Positions 10,280-18,945 of a stretch of 64,000 nt of DNA are shown here, piece by piece; position 1 is the stretch's first letter; each line of letters opens with the position of its first letter. Under the pieces are notes generated by a model. The model searched no databases, had not been told where the DNA came from, and saw only the letters and a list, made by a program, of their open reading frames with translations. The stretch is taken from NCBI GenBank assembly GCA_007134875.1, contig SLJY01000005.1, positions 17,726-81,725 of the forward strand, in the 5' to 3' direction. Made by a program: the position numbers and the translations under genes. The DNA is from Desulfobacterales bacterium. GTDB lineage: Bacteria; Desulfobacterota; Desulfobacteria; Desulfobacterales; Desulfosalsimonadaceae.

Positions 10280-11605
10280 TTGTGTTTTCCCCTTTTCCTG
10301 TTCCCCGCATATGCCGGGTCTTTCTACCTGGAAATCAGCATAGAAGATGCTTATCAAATCGCGGTGGAGCAAAATCCGGCCATCGACGCCCGGCGCGCGC
10401 AAAAGGAGATGGCCATGGGGGTGAAGCAGCAGACCCTGCAGGCATTTCTGCCTGCCGTCAGCTTTGATACAATGTATCTCCGCTTCGACAGTTCGATTAT
10501 ATCGGATGTCCCCGTACCGGTGGCGGCTCTGCCGCCATCCCCTGTTCCGATTACGATCGAGCGCATGGATTCCGGCCCTGTTGACGCTAATCTCTTTGGT
10601 TTCCAGGCAGTGCAGCCGCTTGTCCAGGTTGGAGCGTGGAAGGCCCGGCAGCAGGCGGACCGTCATGCGCGCGGGGCGGAGCTTGCACTCGGCCGCGGGG
10701 AGCGTGAACTCGCCCTGAACCTTATCGAAGCCTATTACGGAGCTGTTGTTGCCTGGCAGAGACTGGATGCGGAGCAGGCCGCGCTTGCCGCTGCCGACGA
10801 AACCCTGCGCCTGGTGGAATCCTCTTTTGACGAAGGCCTGGTGGCCCCGGTGGATGTGTATGCCGCCCGGGCCCAGCGGTTCGAATTTAAATCCCGGGTG
10901 TCGGAAGCTGAGGGCGGGCTTGCGACAGCCATGGCGCAGCTTGGCCGGGTTATGGGCATGGACGAAGACGTCCGGCTGGACCTTGTCGACGATATTCCCG
11001 ACCCGCCGCGCCATCTTCCCGGGCTGCCCGACAGCAGGCGGCATATCGATCAGCGCAGGGATCTTCTGGCCCAGCAGGAGATCGTGGCGGCAGCCCGCGT
11101 CGGCGTGGACCGGGCCAATGCCGCCTTTCTTCCCACCGTCAATCTTCTGGGCCGCTACCAGTGGACCGATACAGATGATTTTTTTGGGACCGCCCACGAC
11201 TTGTGGGCGGTTGCGGTGCACCTGCAATGGACGATCTTTTCCGGCATGTCCCGCTCCGGCACGGTCTCGGAAGCCAGGGCAAAAGAGCGTGAGCAGGAGG
11301 CAAGACTCCGGGAAATGCGCCAGGAAGCCAGGGTGGATGCTATCAGCAGCAGGGCCCGCTGGCAGGCCGCCATGGCAAGCTGGGAATACTCGCAGATGGC
11401 CACGGAAAACGCTGCGATGGCCCTTGACCAGACCCGCGGGCGCTACCGGGAGGGAATCGACGGTATAGCGGAGCTACTGCGCGCGCAGGCGGAAGACCTC
11501 AAGGCCCGGTCACTGAACCTGAACGCACGCTACGAAGCGGTTCTTGCGGCGCACCAATACCGGCTTCAAGGCCTGGCGATCCACCCAATGGAAGAATGGA
11601 AATGA
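10280..11605 (+). CDS. TolC-family outer membrane efflux protein
   Basis: About 441 residues. It forms the outer membrane channel of the RND pump encoded just downstream. The two long-helix repeats of the OEP family are visible (EISIEDAYQIAVEQNPAIDA near the N-terminus; SRAKEREQEARLREMRQEAR and YREGIDGIAELLRAQAEDLK in the second half), and LLCFPLFLFPAYAG is a signal peptide core. The start is unsettled: the open frame goes back to a TTG at 10049 but that part is a family A element, no ATG or ribosome binding site is visible, and TTG at 10280 gives a signal peptide without its basic residues. The stop overlaps the next gene by ATGATGA. Confidence 0.85.
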   Translation: MCFPLFLFPAYAGSFYLEISIEDAYQIAVEQNPAIDARRAQKEMAMGVKQQTLQAFLPAVSFDTMYLRFDSSIISDVPVPVAALPPSPVPITIERMDSGPVDANLFGFQAVQPLVQVGAWKARQQADRHARGAELALGRGERELALNLIEAYYGAVVAWQRLDAEQAALAAADETLRLVESSFDEGLVAPVDVYAARAQRFEFKSRVSEAEGGLATAMAQLGRVMGMDEDVRLDLVDDIPDPPRHLPGLPDSRRHIDQRRDLLAQQEIVAAARVGVDRANAAFLPTVNLLGRYQWTDTDDFFGTAHDLWAVAVHLQWTIFSGMSRSGTVSEARAKEREQEARLREMRQEARVDAISSRARWQAAMASWEYSQMATENAAMALDQTRGRYREGIDGIAELLRAQAEDLKARSLNLNARYEAVLAAHQYRLQGLAIHPMEEWK

Positions 11606-12714
11606 TGAAACGATTGTTGTTGCTCCGCCGCGTGCCCCTAATGATTCTTATGCTGGCTGCCGGTTGCGGCGGCGAATCGCTGGAAAAACAGGAAATGCAT
11701 CCTGTTGAGGTGGCGGTGTATGAAGCAGCCGCACTCGGCGTGAAGCCGGACCGATTGGTTGCAGGGGTGGTCCAGCCGGCTAAGCGCTCGCTTCTGGGAA
11801 CACGGGTCAGCGGTTATGTGGAGGAACTTCTTGTTCGATCGGGTGACCGTGTGGAAAAGGGGGATTTGCTGGTGCAAATCGACTCCCGGGACATTTCAGC
11901 GGGGATACGGGCGGCGGAAAAGCAGCGGGATACAGCCCGCATGGCATGGGAAAAGGCCAAAACCGATCTTGAGCGTACAAGACGATTGGTTGACAAAGAT
12001 CTCATTGCCAAAGTGAAACTGGAGGAAGCGGAACTCCAGGAAGACCATGCCCGCAGCCAGCTTGAAGCAGCCGAGGCCGAGCGGATCTCCCTTGCCGCCC
12101 ACATGGATTATGCACGGATCAGGGCCCCGTTTTCCGGAACCGTAAGCGAGGTGCTCACCGAGACCGGCAGTTTCGCGGGGCCCGGACCGCCACTGATTAT
12201 CCTGGAGGATCGGGATTCCCTGGAGGTTCGGGCAAGCATCGATGAGCAGTCCATGTTGCGCCTGAAAGAAGGCGACGAGGTGGAGGTATATCTGCCGGGC
12301 CCCGGCGCCACCACCCGGGCGTCCGTCGAAGCCTTTATTCCCGCGCTGGAGGACCCGGGCGCCGGATCCACCGCCAGGTTTCGCCTGGAAGATCCCCCGG
12401 CCGGAACAAGGCCCGGCATGATCGCCCGCGTCAGGGTATACAGTGGTGAACCAATGGCGGAACTGACGGTTGTTCCCGAAGATTCATTAATTTCCCGCGG
12501 CCAGCTCAGCGGGGTGTTCGTCATCCGCGAAATTAACGCCACGCACAAGGCGCTGCTTCGATGGGTCCATCCGGCGCCGGCAGTGGATGCCGGACCGGGC
12601 CGGGTGGCCATCCGGAGGGGGCTCGAGCCGGGAGAGTATGTGGCCGAAGGAAAATACACAGGTTTACTGGAAGATGATCAACCGGTGAACATCACCGGAC
12701 GGCGGGTGTACTGA
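11602..12714 (+). CDS. RND efflux periplasmic adaptor, lipoprotein (membrane fusion protein)
   Basis: 370 residues. It links the inner membrane pump to the outer membrane channel. The signal peptide ends in lipobox LAAGC near residue 20, so it should be lipid-anchored. The biotinyl-lipoyl half motif GTRVSGYVEELLVRSGDRVE near 70, a coiled-coil hairpin rich in E, K, A and R (about 105-155) and the second half motif ARIRAPFSGTVSEV near 170 are in the normal order. ATG at 11602 is chosen among three close ATGs because GGAAG is 7 bases upstream; it overlaps the previous gene by 4 bases and the next by 1. Confidence 0.92.
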   Translation: MMKRLLLLRRVPLMILMLAAGCGGESLEKQEMHPVEVAVYEAAALGVKPDRLVAGVVQPAKRSLLGTRVSGYVEELLVRSGDRVEKGDLLVQIDSRDISAGIRAAEKQRDTARMAWEKAKTDLERTRRLVDKDLIAKVKLEEAELQEDHARSQLEAAEAERISLAAHMDYARIRAPFSGTVSEVLTETGSFAGPGPPLIILEDRDSLEVRASIDEQSMLRLKEGDEVEVYLPGPGATTRASVEAFIPALEDPGAGSTARFRLEDPPAGTRPGMIARVRVYSGEPMAELTVVPEDSLISRGQLSGVFVIREINATHKALLRWVHPAPAVDAGPGRVAIRRGLEPGEYVAEGKYTGLLEDDQPVNITGRRVY

Positions 12715-15700
12715 TGGCCGAAAATACAGGGCCGGCCGGCAGAATTGCCGCAAAAATGATCGACTCCCCCCTCGTGCCCATTATTCTTGCCGCAGCCTTG
12801 CTCATGGGCGCTTTCGGACTGGTATCAACCCCGCGCGAGGATAGGCCGCAAATCGAAGTGCCCAGCGCGGTGATCATCATTCCCTTTCCGGGCGGCGGTC
12901 CGGAGTTGATTGACGAACTGGTTGCCCGTCCGGTTTCATCGTGGGCGCTCCAACTGGAGCGCGTGGAGGATGTTCGCAGCGTTGCATCCCACGATGCGGC
13001 CCTGATCAGCGTAGAATTCCATGCGGGGGTTTCCGATGCTGCCGCATACAGTGAGCTGAGCGACCTTGTGGCCGCCAACCGGTACAGGCTGCCCCACGGG
13101 GCCGGATCTCCGGATATCCGGACAATTGGTGATGAGCAGCTGGCAACGCTCATGATCAACCTTTCCGGGCCGGGTGATCCGGGATTGGCGCTTTCGGGCT
13201 TTGAACTTCGTAAAATCGCAGAAGAAGCGGCTGTTCGACTTGAAGAGGTTCCCAATGTCCGGGCGATCGATGTTTACGGCGGAGAGCCGCGGCAGGTAAC
13301 AATTCATCCGATCCCGCAGGCCTTGGCTGCCTATGAAATACCGTTCGTTCAGGTGGAAGAAGCCCTCAAGGCTTCAAGCCTTCGCCTTCCGGCAGACCGG
13401 CTGCGGGGGGATACCACGCTTGAGCTGGATGCCGGCGCGGTATTCCGGTCTGTGGACGATATCCGTCGCATCCATGTCGGGGCCGGTCCGGCAGGACTGG
13501 TCTACCTGGACGATGTGGCTGAAATAAGCGACGGCCCGGCGCCGGCCGAATCCCATGCACTGTTACGTAAAAACGGCGCACCCGTGGATTTGCCTGCCGT
13601 AAGCCTTGCCGTAACCACCGTTCCCGGCAAAAACATCAGCGATATCAACCAGGCTGTTCTTGATCGGCTGGAAACGCTGCGCGGTGATGTGATTCCATCG
13701 GATGTGCAGGTTCATATCGGCTACGATGCCGGACGCATCGCAACAGAACGGGTCCTGAGCGTCCTTCGGAACCTTCTCACCGGTACGATCGTCGTCATTT
13801 TCATCATCCTCGCAGGGCTCGGCAGGCGTGCCGCTCTCACCATTTGCATTATGATTCCGGCAAGCCTGGCTTTTGTGCCTTTTATCTATTACTGGTTCGG
13901 ATTCACCCTGAACCCGGTTTCGCTTTCAGCCATGATCCTGGCCATCGGCATTATTTCCGATGATTCCGTGATCATGCTGGAAAATACGGCACGGCATTTC
14001 CGTCAATCCGGGAAACGCTCGAAAAGTCTTACGATCCGGGCCATCAACGAAGTCGGCAATCCGACTATCCTGGCGGTCATGCTGATCATTGCCACCATTG
14101 TGCCGACCGCTTTTCTCTCTGGCGAGATGGGCCAGTTTGTCCGGGCAATCCCCGTCGGCACAGCGACTGCCGTGTTCGCATCCCTTTGCCTGGCCCTCAC
14201 CGTCATCCCCTACCTTGCCTTCCGTCTCCTTCCGGCGGAAAAAGAAACAAACAATGCCGGAAGTATACGCGGCGAATCAGCAGATGCCGGTATGCCGGCG
14301 ATTGCATCCGGAAGGCTTTCCGGGGTGTACCGCGTTGCGCTTCATCCTTTCATGAAATATCCTGTTTTCCGCTGGCTCCTGTACGCAATACTCTTTTTTC
14401 TTTTTGTCTGCGCCCTTTCCCTGGTTTATTTCCGCTGGGTCCAGATCGGGCTGAGCCCGCAACTGGACCGGGAGGTCTTCGTACTGGAACTGCGCCTGCC
14501 TGCCGGTAGCCCACTGGAAAAAACGCTTGCCGCAACGTCCGATATCGGCCGGGGGCTCTATCGGGAGCCCGGAGTGGAGGGCTATACCGTCTTTGCCGGA
14601 ACCCATGGTCCAGACTTGTACCCGCCGCCGGAGCCTGCCGAAGTCGCACCGGTATCAACGAACCAGGCGTTTATATACGTTCATCTCGCCCATGAGGACG
14701 AGCGGGATCGAAAAAGCTTCGAGATAACGGAGGATCTCTACGGAATGCTTGCGCCGCTTGCAGATCGCTACGACGCGCGGATGACGATCCGTAACCTGCC
14801 GTCGGGGCCGGCCAAAAAGGAGGATGTCCATGCCGAGATATACGGTCCTTCCGAAGCCGGACGCCTCGAACTGGCCGGCAGGGTTTCCGGGATGCTCCGG
14901 GACCATCCGGCGACCCTTTCCACCCGGATTTCGCCCGAGGACCCCTCCCCTCGCATGAGCGTGCTCGTGGACCGGGCAAACGCCGCCGCACACGGAATAT
15001 TTCCGGCCGAGGCGGCATACGCCGTTCGACTTGCCCTGGCCGGTTCATCGCCTGCGGCCATGCATCTGCCCGAGCATCGTCGTCCCGTGCCCGTTGTTCT
15101 CCGGCTTCCCCCGGACAAAAGGGAGGCGGTCAATCAGCTCGGGGGGCTTTATCTCAAGGGAGTGTCAGGCGATAAAATGGTATCCCTGGCGGATCTTGCG
15201 GATATTGGGGAGGCGGAAAAACGTTATGACCGCCATCGAAGAAACAATTTGCCGGTCGTGTACGTGGCGGCAAAACTGAACCGGGCCGAAAGTGAACCGT
15301 TTATCGCCCAGCAGGATATCAGCGATATGGTGTCCGGCAATGATTTTTCGCCGCCGGATATCCGATGGTTCGCTCGGCCTGATAGTTCCGGCGCGTACAT
15401 GCTTCACTGGGGCGGGGAATGGGAGATGACCCGGCAGACTTACGGCGATCTTGGCTACGCGGGCCTCGTGGTCATCATTTTAATCTACAGCATCCTTGCG
15501 GCGTGGTTTGGCTCTTACGGGATACCGCTTTTGATCATGATGCCGATACCGCTTATTTTCATTGGTGTTCTGCCAGCGCACTGGCTTTTCAAACAGAACG
15601 TGACGGGTGTCGGTATCATGGGCGTAATCGCGCTGGCCGGCATCGTGGCCCGGAACTCGGTTTTACTGGTTGATTTCATCCAACAGAACCGGAGGCGGGG

Positions 15701-15935
15701 CATGTCCCTGACGGATGCCGTGATCACTGCGGGCGCCCTTCGTACGCGGCCGATCGTCCTGACGGCTTCAACGGTCATGCTGGGCTCGGGGGTTCTGATT
15801 TTCGAGCCGGCCCTGACACCTTTGGGCCTGACACTGGTAAGCGGTGTCCTGGTTTCAACCATACTGACGCTGCTGGTTATTCCGGTGCTCTATTACCACT
15901 GCTACGGTGGAGGCGAAGAAAACCGCAGTGCCTGA
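12714..15935 (+). CDS. RND-family multidrug/heavy-metal-type efflux pump permease
   Basis: 1073 residues, the usual length for AcrB-like pumps of about 12 membrane helices with two large periplasmic loops. It should export substrates using the proton gradient as a trimer. The TM4 motif AIGIISDDSVIMLENTARHF contains the paired Asp of the proton relay (near residue 425); TM1 is PIILAAALLMGAFGLVSTP; the repeat of TM10-12 includes GVIALAGIVARNSVLLVDFI near 985. The sequence is nearer to the hydrophobe/MdtB-like branch than to CusA because metal-binding Met clusters are not obvious. Start ATG overlaps the adaptor stop by one base. Confidence 0.93.
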   Translation: MAENTGPAGRIAAKMIDSPLVPIILAAALLMGAFGLVSTPREDRPQIEVPSAVIIIPFPGGGPELIDELVARPVSSWALQLERVEDVRSVASHDAALISVEFHAGVSDAAAYSELSDLVAANRYRLPHGAGSPDIRTIGDEQLATLMINLSGPGDPGLALSGFELRKIAEEAAVRLEEVPNVRAIDVYGGEPRQVTIHPIPQALAAYEIPFVQVEEALKASSLRLPADRLRGDTTLELDAGAVFRSVDDIRRIHVGAGPAGLVYLDDVAEISDGPAPAESHALLRKNGAPVDLPAVSLAVTTVPGKNISDINQAVLDRLETLRGDVIPSDVQVHIGYDAGRIATERVLSVLRNLLTGTIVVIFIILAGLGRRAALTICIMIPASLAFVPFIYYWFGFTLNPVSLSAMILAIGIISDDSVIMLENTARHFRQSGKRSKSLTIRAINEVGNPTILAVMLIIATIVPTAFLSGEMGQFVRAIPVGTATAVFASLCLALTVIPYLAFRLLPAEKETNNAGSIRGESADAGMPAIASGRLSGVYRVALHPFMKYPVFRWLLYAILFFLFVCALSLVYFRWVQIGLSPQLDREVFVLELRLPAGSPLEKTLAATSDIGRGLYREPGVEGYTVFAGTHGPDLYPPPEPAEVAPVSTNQAFIYVHLAHEDERDRKSFEITEDLYGMLAPLADRYDARMTIRNLPSGPAKKEDVHAEIYGPSEAGRLELAGRVSGMLRDHPATLSTRISPEDPSPRMSVLVDRANAAAHGIFPAEAAYAVRLALAGSSPAAMHLPEHRRPVPVVLRLPPDKREAVNQLGGLYLKGVSGDKMVSLADLADIGEAEKRYDRHRRNNLPVVYVAAKLNRAESEPFIAQQDISDMVSGNDFSPPDIRWFARPDSSGAYMLHWGGEWEMTRQTYGDLGYAGLVVIILIYSILAAWFGSYGIPLLIMMPIPLIFIGVLPAHWLFKQNVTGVGIMGVIALAGIVARNSVLLVDFIQQNRRRGMSLTDAVITAGALRTRPIVLTASTVMLGSGVLIFEPALTPLGLTLVSGVLVSTILTLLVIPVLYYHCYGGGEENRSA

Positions 15936-16015
15936 TTGTTTAGGGTCCTGTGGGGCAATGGGTTTTGGGCGTTTTGGGTTGTTTTGACGGGGCGGGCATG
16001 CGGCTGCGCACCCGC

Positions 16016-16053
16016 AAAAAAGAAAAACGCCGCAATCCCTTAAGATTGCGGCG
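16016..16053 (-). terminator. Intrinsic terminator of tRNA-Leu
   Basis: On the minus strand CGCCGCAATC (16053-16044) pairs with GATTGCGGCG (16037-16028) and is followed by TTTTTCTTTTTT. Confidence 0.9.
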
Positions 16054-16065
16054 ATTCATTTCGGA

Positions 16066-16152
16066 TGGTGCCGAAGGGGAGATTCGAACTCCCACGGAGA
16101 TACCCCCACTAGACCCTGAACCTAGCGCGTCTACCAGTTCCGCCACTTCGGC
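16066..16152 (-). tRNA. tRNA-Leu (CAG)
   Basis: 87 bases including encoded CCA. Acceptor GCCGAAG/CTTCGGC, anticodon loop TTCAGGG (anticodon CAG), long class II variable arm (TGGGGGTATCTCC region), T-arm GGGAG-TTCGAAT-CTCCC. Confidence 0.96.
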
Positions 16153-16198
16153 AGTTAATCAAGCAAAAAGTTAATGATTGATTTAAAGTTAATTTTTT

Positions 16199-16227
16199 TT
16201 TATATAACCATACGGATAGCCTGTCAA
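16199..16227 (-). promoter_or_regulatory. Sigma-70-type promoter of tRNA-Leu
   Basis: On the minus strand TTGACA (16227-16222), 17-base spacer, TATAAA (16204-16199). Confidence 0.85.
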
Positions 16228-16335
16228 GCGAAAAATCGGCATCGGGACCTTGAAATGCAAAAAGCGATATTCGCATCATTTTGCCGGCAAATCCGTTTTT
16301 TTCCTGTGAGAGACCGGCATCGTGATTATTTTAAA

Positions 16336-16379
16336 GTGGCCGAATGAAAACCGGGATTTTTCGTCAGGTTCAGGAAAGA
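16336..16379 (+). repeat. Family B repeat segment
   Basis: TGGCCGAATGAAAACCGGGA then TTTTTCGTCAGGTTCAGGAA. Near-identical text occurs at 33751-33812 (reverse), 44219-44300 and, in part, 57136-57162. Confidence 0.7.
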
Positions 16380-16382
16380 TGC

Positions 16383-16422
16383 ACTCGTAAAAACTCACGA
16401 TCAGACGACTGTTGTAAACAGT
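16383..16422 (-). repeat. Family A element, degenerate right end (A4)
   Basis: CTCGTAAAAACTCACGATCA then GACGACTGTTGTAAACAG matches the reverse complement of the family A tail and right end with several changes. Confidence 0.5.
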
Positions 16423-16466
16423 CGTCAATGTTTACGCTTTTTCGTCACACCAGAGGTGTTTTGTAT

Positions 16467-17429
16467 ATGAGAGTATTTCGCGGACTGAAGGAGATCCGCT
16501 CACCGTTTGACAATGCGGTCGTCGCGGTCGGGAATTTCGACGGGGTTCATCTGGGACATCAGGCCATTTTTGCCAAAGCCCGGGAGAAAGCCCGGGAAAT
16601 CGGTGGCATGTCAGTGGCCGTAACGTTCGACCCTCATCCGGTGAAGGTCCTCAATCACAGGCAGCCGCCCCCGTTGATCACGATGCTGGAACAAAAGCTC
16701 GAGCTGATCGAAAAGCAGGGGGTGGATGCAGCGGTCATCATACCATTCACCCGGGAGTTTGCGTCGGTAACCGCCGCAGCGTTCGTCCGGGATATCCTGA
16801 TTGACACCATCGGCATGAAAGGGATTGTTATCGGCAGGGATTACGCCTTTGGTAAAAACCGTGAGGGAAATGTCGATTTTCTGAGAACCCTGAGCAATTC
16901 CCTGGCGTTTGAGGTGATCGTTCCGGATTGGGTGGCCATGAATGAAAGCCTTCCAGAGCGGGTCAGCAGCACCCGGGTCCGCGAAATTATCCAGCAGGGG
17001 GATGTTGCCTATGCCCGGGCTTTTCTCGGGCGCTACTACCAGCTGCGCGGAACCGTCTCCAAGGGGCGGCGGCGCGGGGGCAGCCTCCTGGGGTTTCCCA
17101 CCGCCAACATCCGTATCGAGGATGAGCTGTGCCCGAGACAGGGGGTCTATGCGGTGAGTGTCGAGGTGGAAGGTCAAACCCGGATGGGGGTCGCCAATAT
17201 CGGCTATTCACCCACCTTTGACGATTACCTGTTTACGGTCGAGGTGCATATTCTCGATTTTTCAGGCGATATATACGACAAGCCCATACGGGTCAATTTT
17301 ATCTCCCGGATCCGGGACGAGGAAAAATTCAGCGGCATCGACGCGTTGTCCGCACAAATCCAAAAGGACATTGAAACCGGCAGAAAAATTCTTTCCGGGG
17401 TTGTTGAAAAAACGACCGTTGCGGTATGA
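16467..17429 (+). CDS. ribF: Bifunctional riboflavin kinase / FAD synthetase
   Basis: 320 residues. It phosphorylates riboflavin to FMN and adenylates FMN to FAD. The N-terminal nucleotidyltransferase half shows VGNFDGVHLGHQAIF with the HxGH-type site near residue 20 and VTFDPHPVKVL; the C-terminal kinase half shows GRRRGGSLLGFPTANI near 205 and GVYAVSVEVEG. The ATG at 16467 has AGAGGTG 7 bases before it and starts at the family's N-terminus; the longer frame from 16344 runs through repeat sequence. Confidence 0.95.
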   Translation: MRVFRGLKEIRSPFDNAVVAVGNFDGVHLGHQAIFAKAREKAREIGGMSVAVTFDPHPVKVLNHRQPPPLITMLEQKLELIEKQGVDAAVIIPFTREFASVTAAAFVRDILIDTIGMKGIVIGRDYAFGKNREGNVDFLRTLSNSLAFEVIVPDWVAMNESLPERVSSTRVREIIQQGDVAYARAFLGRYYQLRGTVSKGRRRGGSLLGFPTANIRIEDELCPRQGVYAVSVEVEGQTRMGVANIGYSPTFDDYLFTVEVHILDFSGDIYDKPIRVNFISRIRDEEKFSGIDALSAQIQKDIETGRKILSGVVEKTTVAV

Positions 17430-17501
17430 TCAAAAAATAAATAATGTATATAATTTCAATTTTTTAATATATAAAACTTAAAGTTTTAGATTTGATTTGA
17501 T

Positions 17502-18011
17502 ATGGCTGTTTTACCCATTTTGACCTATCCGGACAACTTCCTTATCCGACCGGCCCGGCCGGTGGATGAGATCACCGATGAGTTGCAGACAATCATCGAA
17601 AACATGGCCGAGACCATGTACCAGGCACCCGGCGTCGGACTTGCCGCCATCCAGGTTGGCATAGACAAACGCCTCATCGTCTATGATCCGGATGCGGATC
17701 CGGTACGGGGCGAGTACAGCGTTATTATCAACCCCTGTATTCTGGAAAAGCACGGGTCCATCGTATCCGAAGAGGAAGGGTGCCTGAGCGTACCGGAGAT
17801 GCGTTGCGATATCGAACGTGCGGAACGCATCGTCGTGGAAGGGCTCGATCGCCTCGGAAACCCTGTGAAATTCGATGCGGACGGTACCGAATCAATCATT
17901 TTGCAGCACGAGATCGATCACTTGAACGGCACCCTGATACTGGACCGCATCAGTTCTCTCAAGCGGCAGATCTACAAACGAAAGCGTCAGAAACTGATTA
18001 AAAATGAGTGA
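17502..18011 (+). CDS. def: Peptide deformylase
   Basis: 169 residues. It removes the formyl group from new proteins. All three motifs are intact: GVGLAAIQVG near residue 45, EEGCLSVPE with the metal-binding Cys near 92 and QHEIDHLNGTL with the HExxH zinc site near 135. No clear ribosome binding site precedes the ATG, which lies in an AT-rich leader. It overlaps fmt by 8 bases, giving the standard def-fmt pair that removes and adds the formyl group. Confidence 0.96.
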   Translation: MAVLPILTYPDNFLIRPARPVDEITDELQTIIENMAETMYQAPGVGLAAIQVGIDKRLIVYDPDADPVRGEYSVIINPCILEKHGSIVSEEEGCLSVPEMRCDIERAERIVVEGLDRLGNPVKFDADGTESIILQHEIDHLNGTLILDRISSLKRQIYKRKRQKLIKNE

Positions 18012-18945
18012 TGCGTTGAAAATCGTATTCATGGGAACCCCCCGATTTGCTGTTCCCTCCCTGCGTGCCCTGGAATCGTGTAACTGCCGTGTGGAGCTGG
18101 TGGTCACCCAGCCCGACCGTCCCCGGGGACGGGGCCGGCGCCTGGCGCCCCCGCCGATCAAGGAGGCCGCTATCGAAATGGGATGCCGGATCATTCAGCC
18201 GGAAAGCGTTCGAACCGAAGATTTTTATGACAAGCTTGCCGAAATCCGTCCCGACCTGTCCGTGGTGGTGGCATTCGGCCACATCCTTCCGAAGCGCATT
18301 CTGGAGATTCCGGCATTCGGATCGGTCAATCTTCACGCGTCCCTGCTTCCCGCCTACCGGGGCCCCGCCCCCATCCAGTGGGCCATCATCAAAGGAGAGA
18401 CGGAAACCGGCGTTGTCAGCATGCTCATGGATAAAGGCATGGATACCGGGGAGATCCTGCTGTGGGAAGCCGTCGCCATCCGGCCGGACGACACGGCCGG
18501 ATCGCTTTATGACCGGCTTTCCTACGTCGCCGCCCGGGTTCTGGTGCGAACCATAAGTGGATTCGAATCGGGCGACATCCGTCCGATCCCCCAGAATCAT
18601 GCGGCAGCCACGTATGCGCCCTTTCTTTCCAAGTCGGACGGCCGGATCGACTGGTCGAAACCGGCCGACGAACTCGAACGATTCATTCGCGGCATGAGCC
18701 CGTGGCCCGGGGCGTTTACTTTCATGGGAGACACGCGCCTGCGCATCTTTCGCGCCGAGGTGTGCCGGGCGACCGATTCCCGTCTCCCCGGTACGGTGAT
18801 TCGCGGATTTGATAACGAACTCCGCGTCGCATGCGGCAAAGACGCCCTGTGCATCCAGGAGATCCAGGCAGATTCCGGGAAGCGTATGGGTATTGCCCGG
18901 TTTCTGCAGGGAAAACCCATCGAAGCCGGAACGGTTTTGGCATGA
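18004..18945 (+). CDS. fmt: Methionyl-tRNA formyltransferase
   Basis: 313 residues, full length. It formylates initiator methionyl-tRNA using 10-formyl-THF. VNLHASLLPAYRGPAPIQWA near residue 107 contains the catalytic Asn and His and the SLLP loop; MDKGMDTGEIL holds the catalytic Asp; the C-terminal OB-like domain follows. The start lies within the def 3' end and the stop overlaps rsmB by ATGA, so translation is probably coupled through def, fmt and rsmB. Confidence 0.96.
   Translation: MSDALKIVFMGTPRFAVPSLRALESCNCRVELVVTQPDRPRGRGRRLAPPPIKEAAIEMGCRIIQPESVRTEDFYDKLAEIRPDLSVVVAFGHILPKRILEIPAFGSVNLHASLLPAYRGPAPIQWAIIKGETETGVVSMLMDKGMDTGEILLWEAVAIRPDDTAGSLYDRLSYVAARVLVRTISGFESGDIRPIPQNHAAATYAPFLSKSDGRIDWSKPADELERFIRGMSPWPGAFTFMGDTRLRIFRAEVCRATDSRLPGTVIRGFDNELRVACGKDALCIQEIQADSGKRMGIARFLQGKPIEAGTVLA

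Larger units (their letters stand above)
16153..16466. other. Gap between tRNA-Leu and ribF
   Basis: It contains the tRNA-Leu promoter, a family B segment (16336-16379) and a degenerate family A piece (16383-16422). No gene supported. Confidence 0.6.

Noticed and set aside
10193..11227. 344-codon minus-strand open frame opposite the outer membrane factor gene
   Set aside because: Antisense to a well-supported gene; its composition is that of a shadow frame.
16153..18011. FMN or other riboswitch before ribF or def
   Set aside because: No conserved riboswitch core could be recognised; the leader of ribF is repeat sequence and the leader of def is short and AT-rich.
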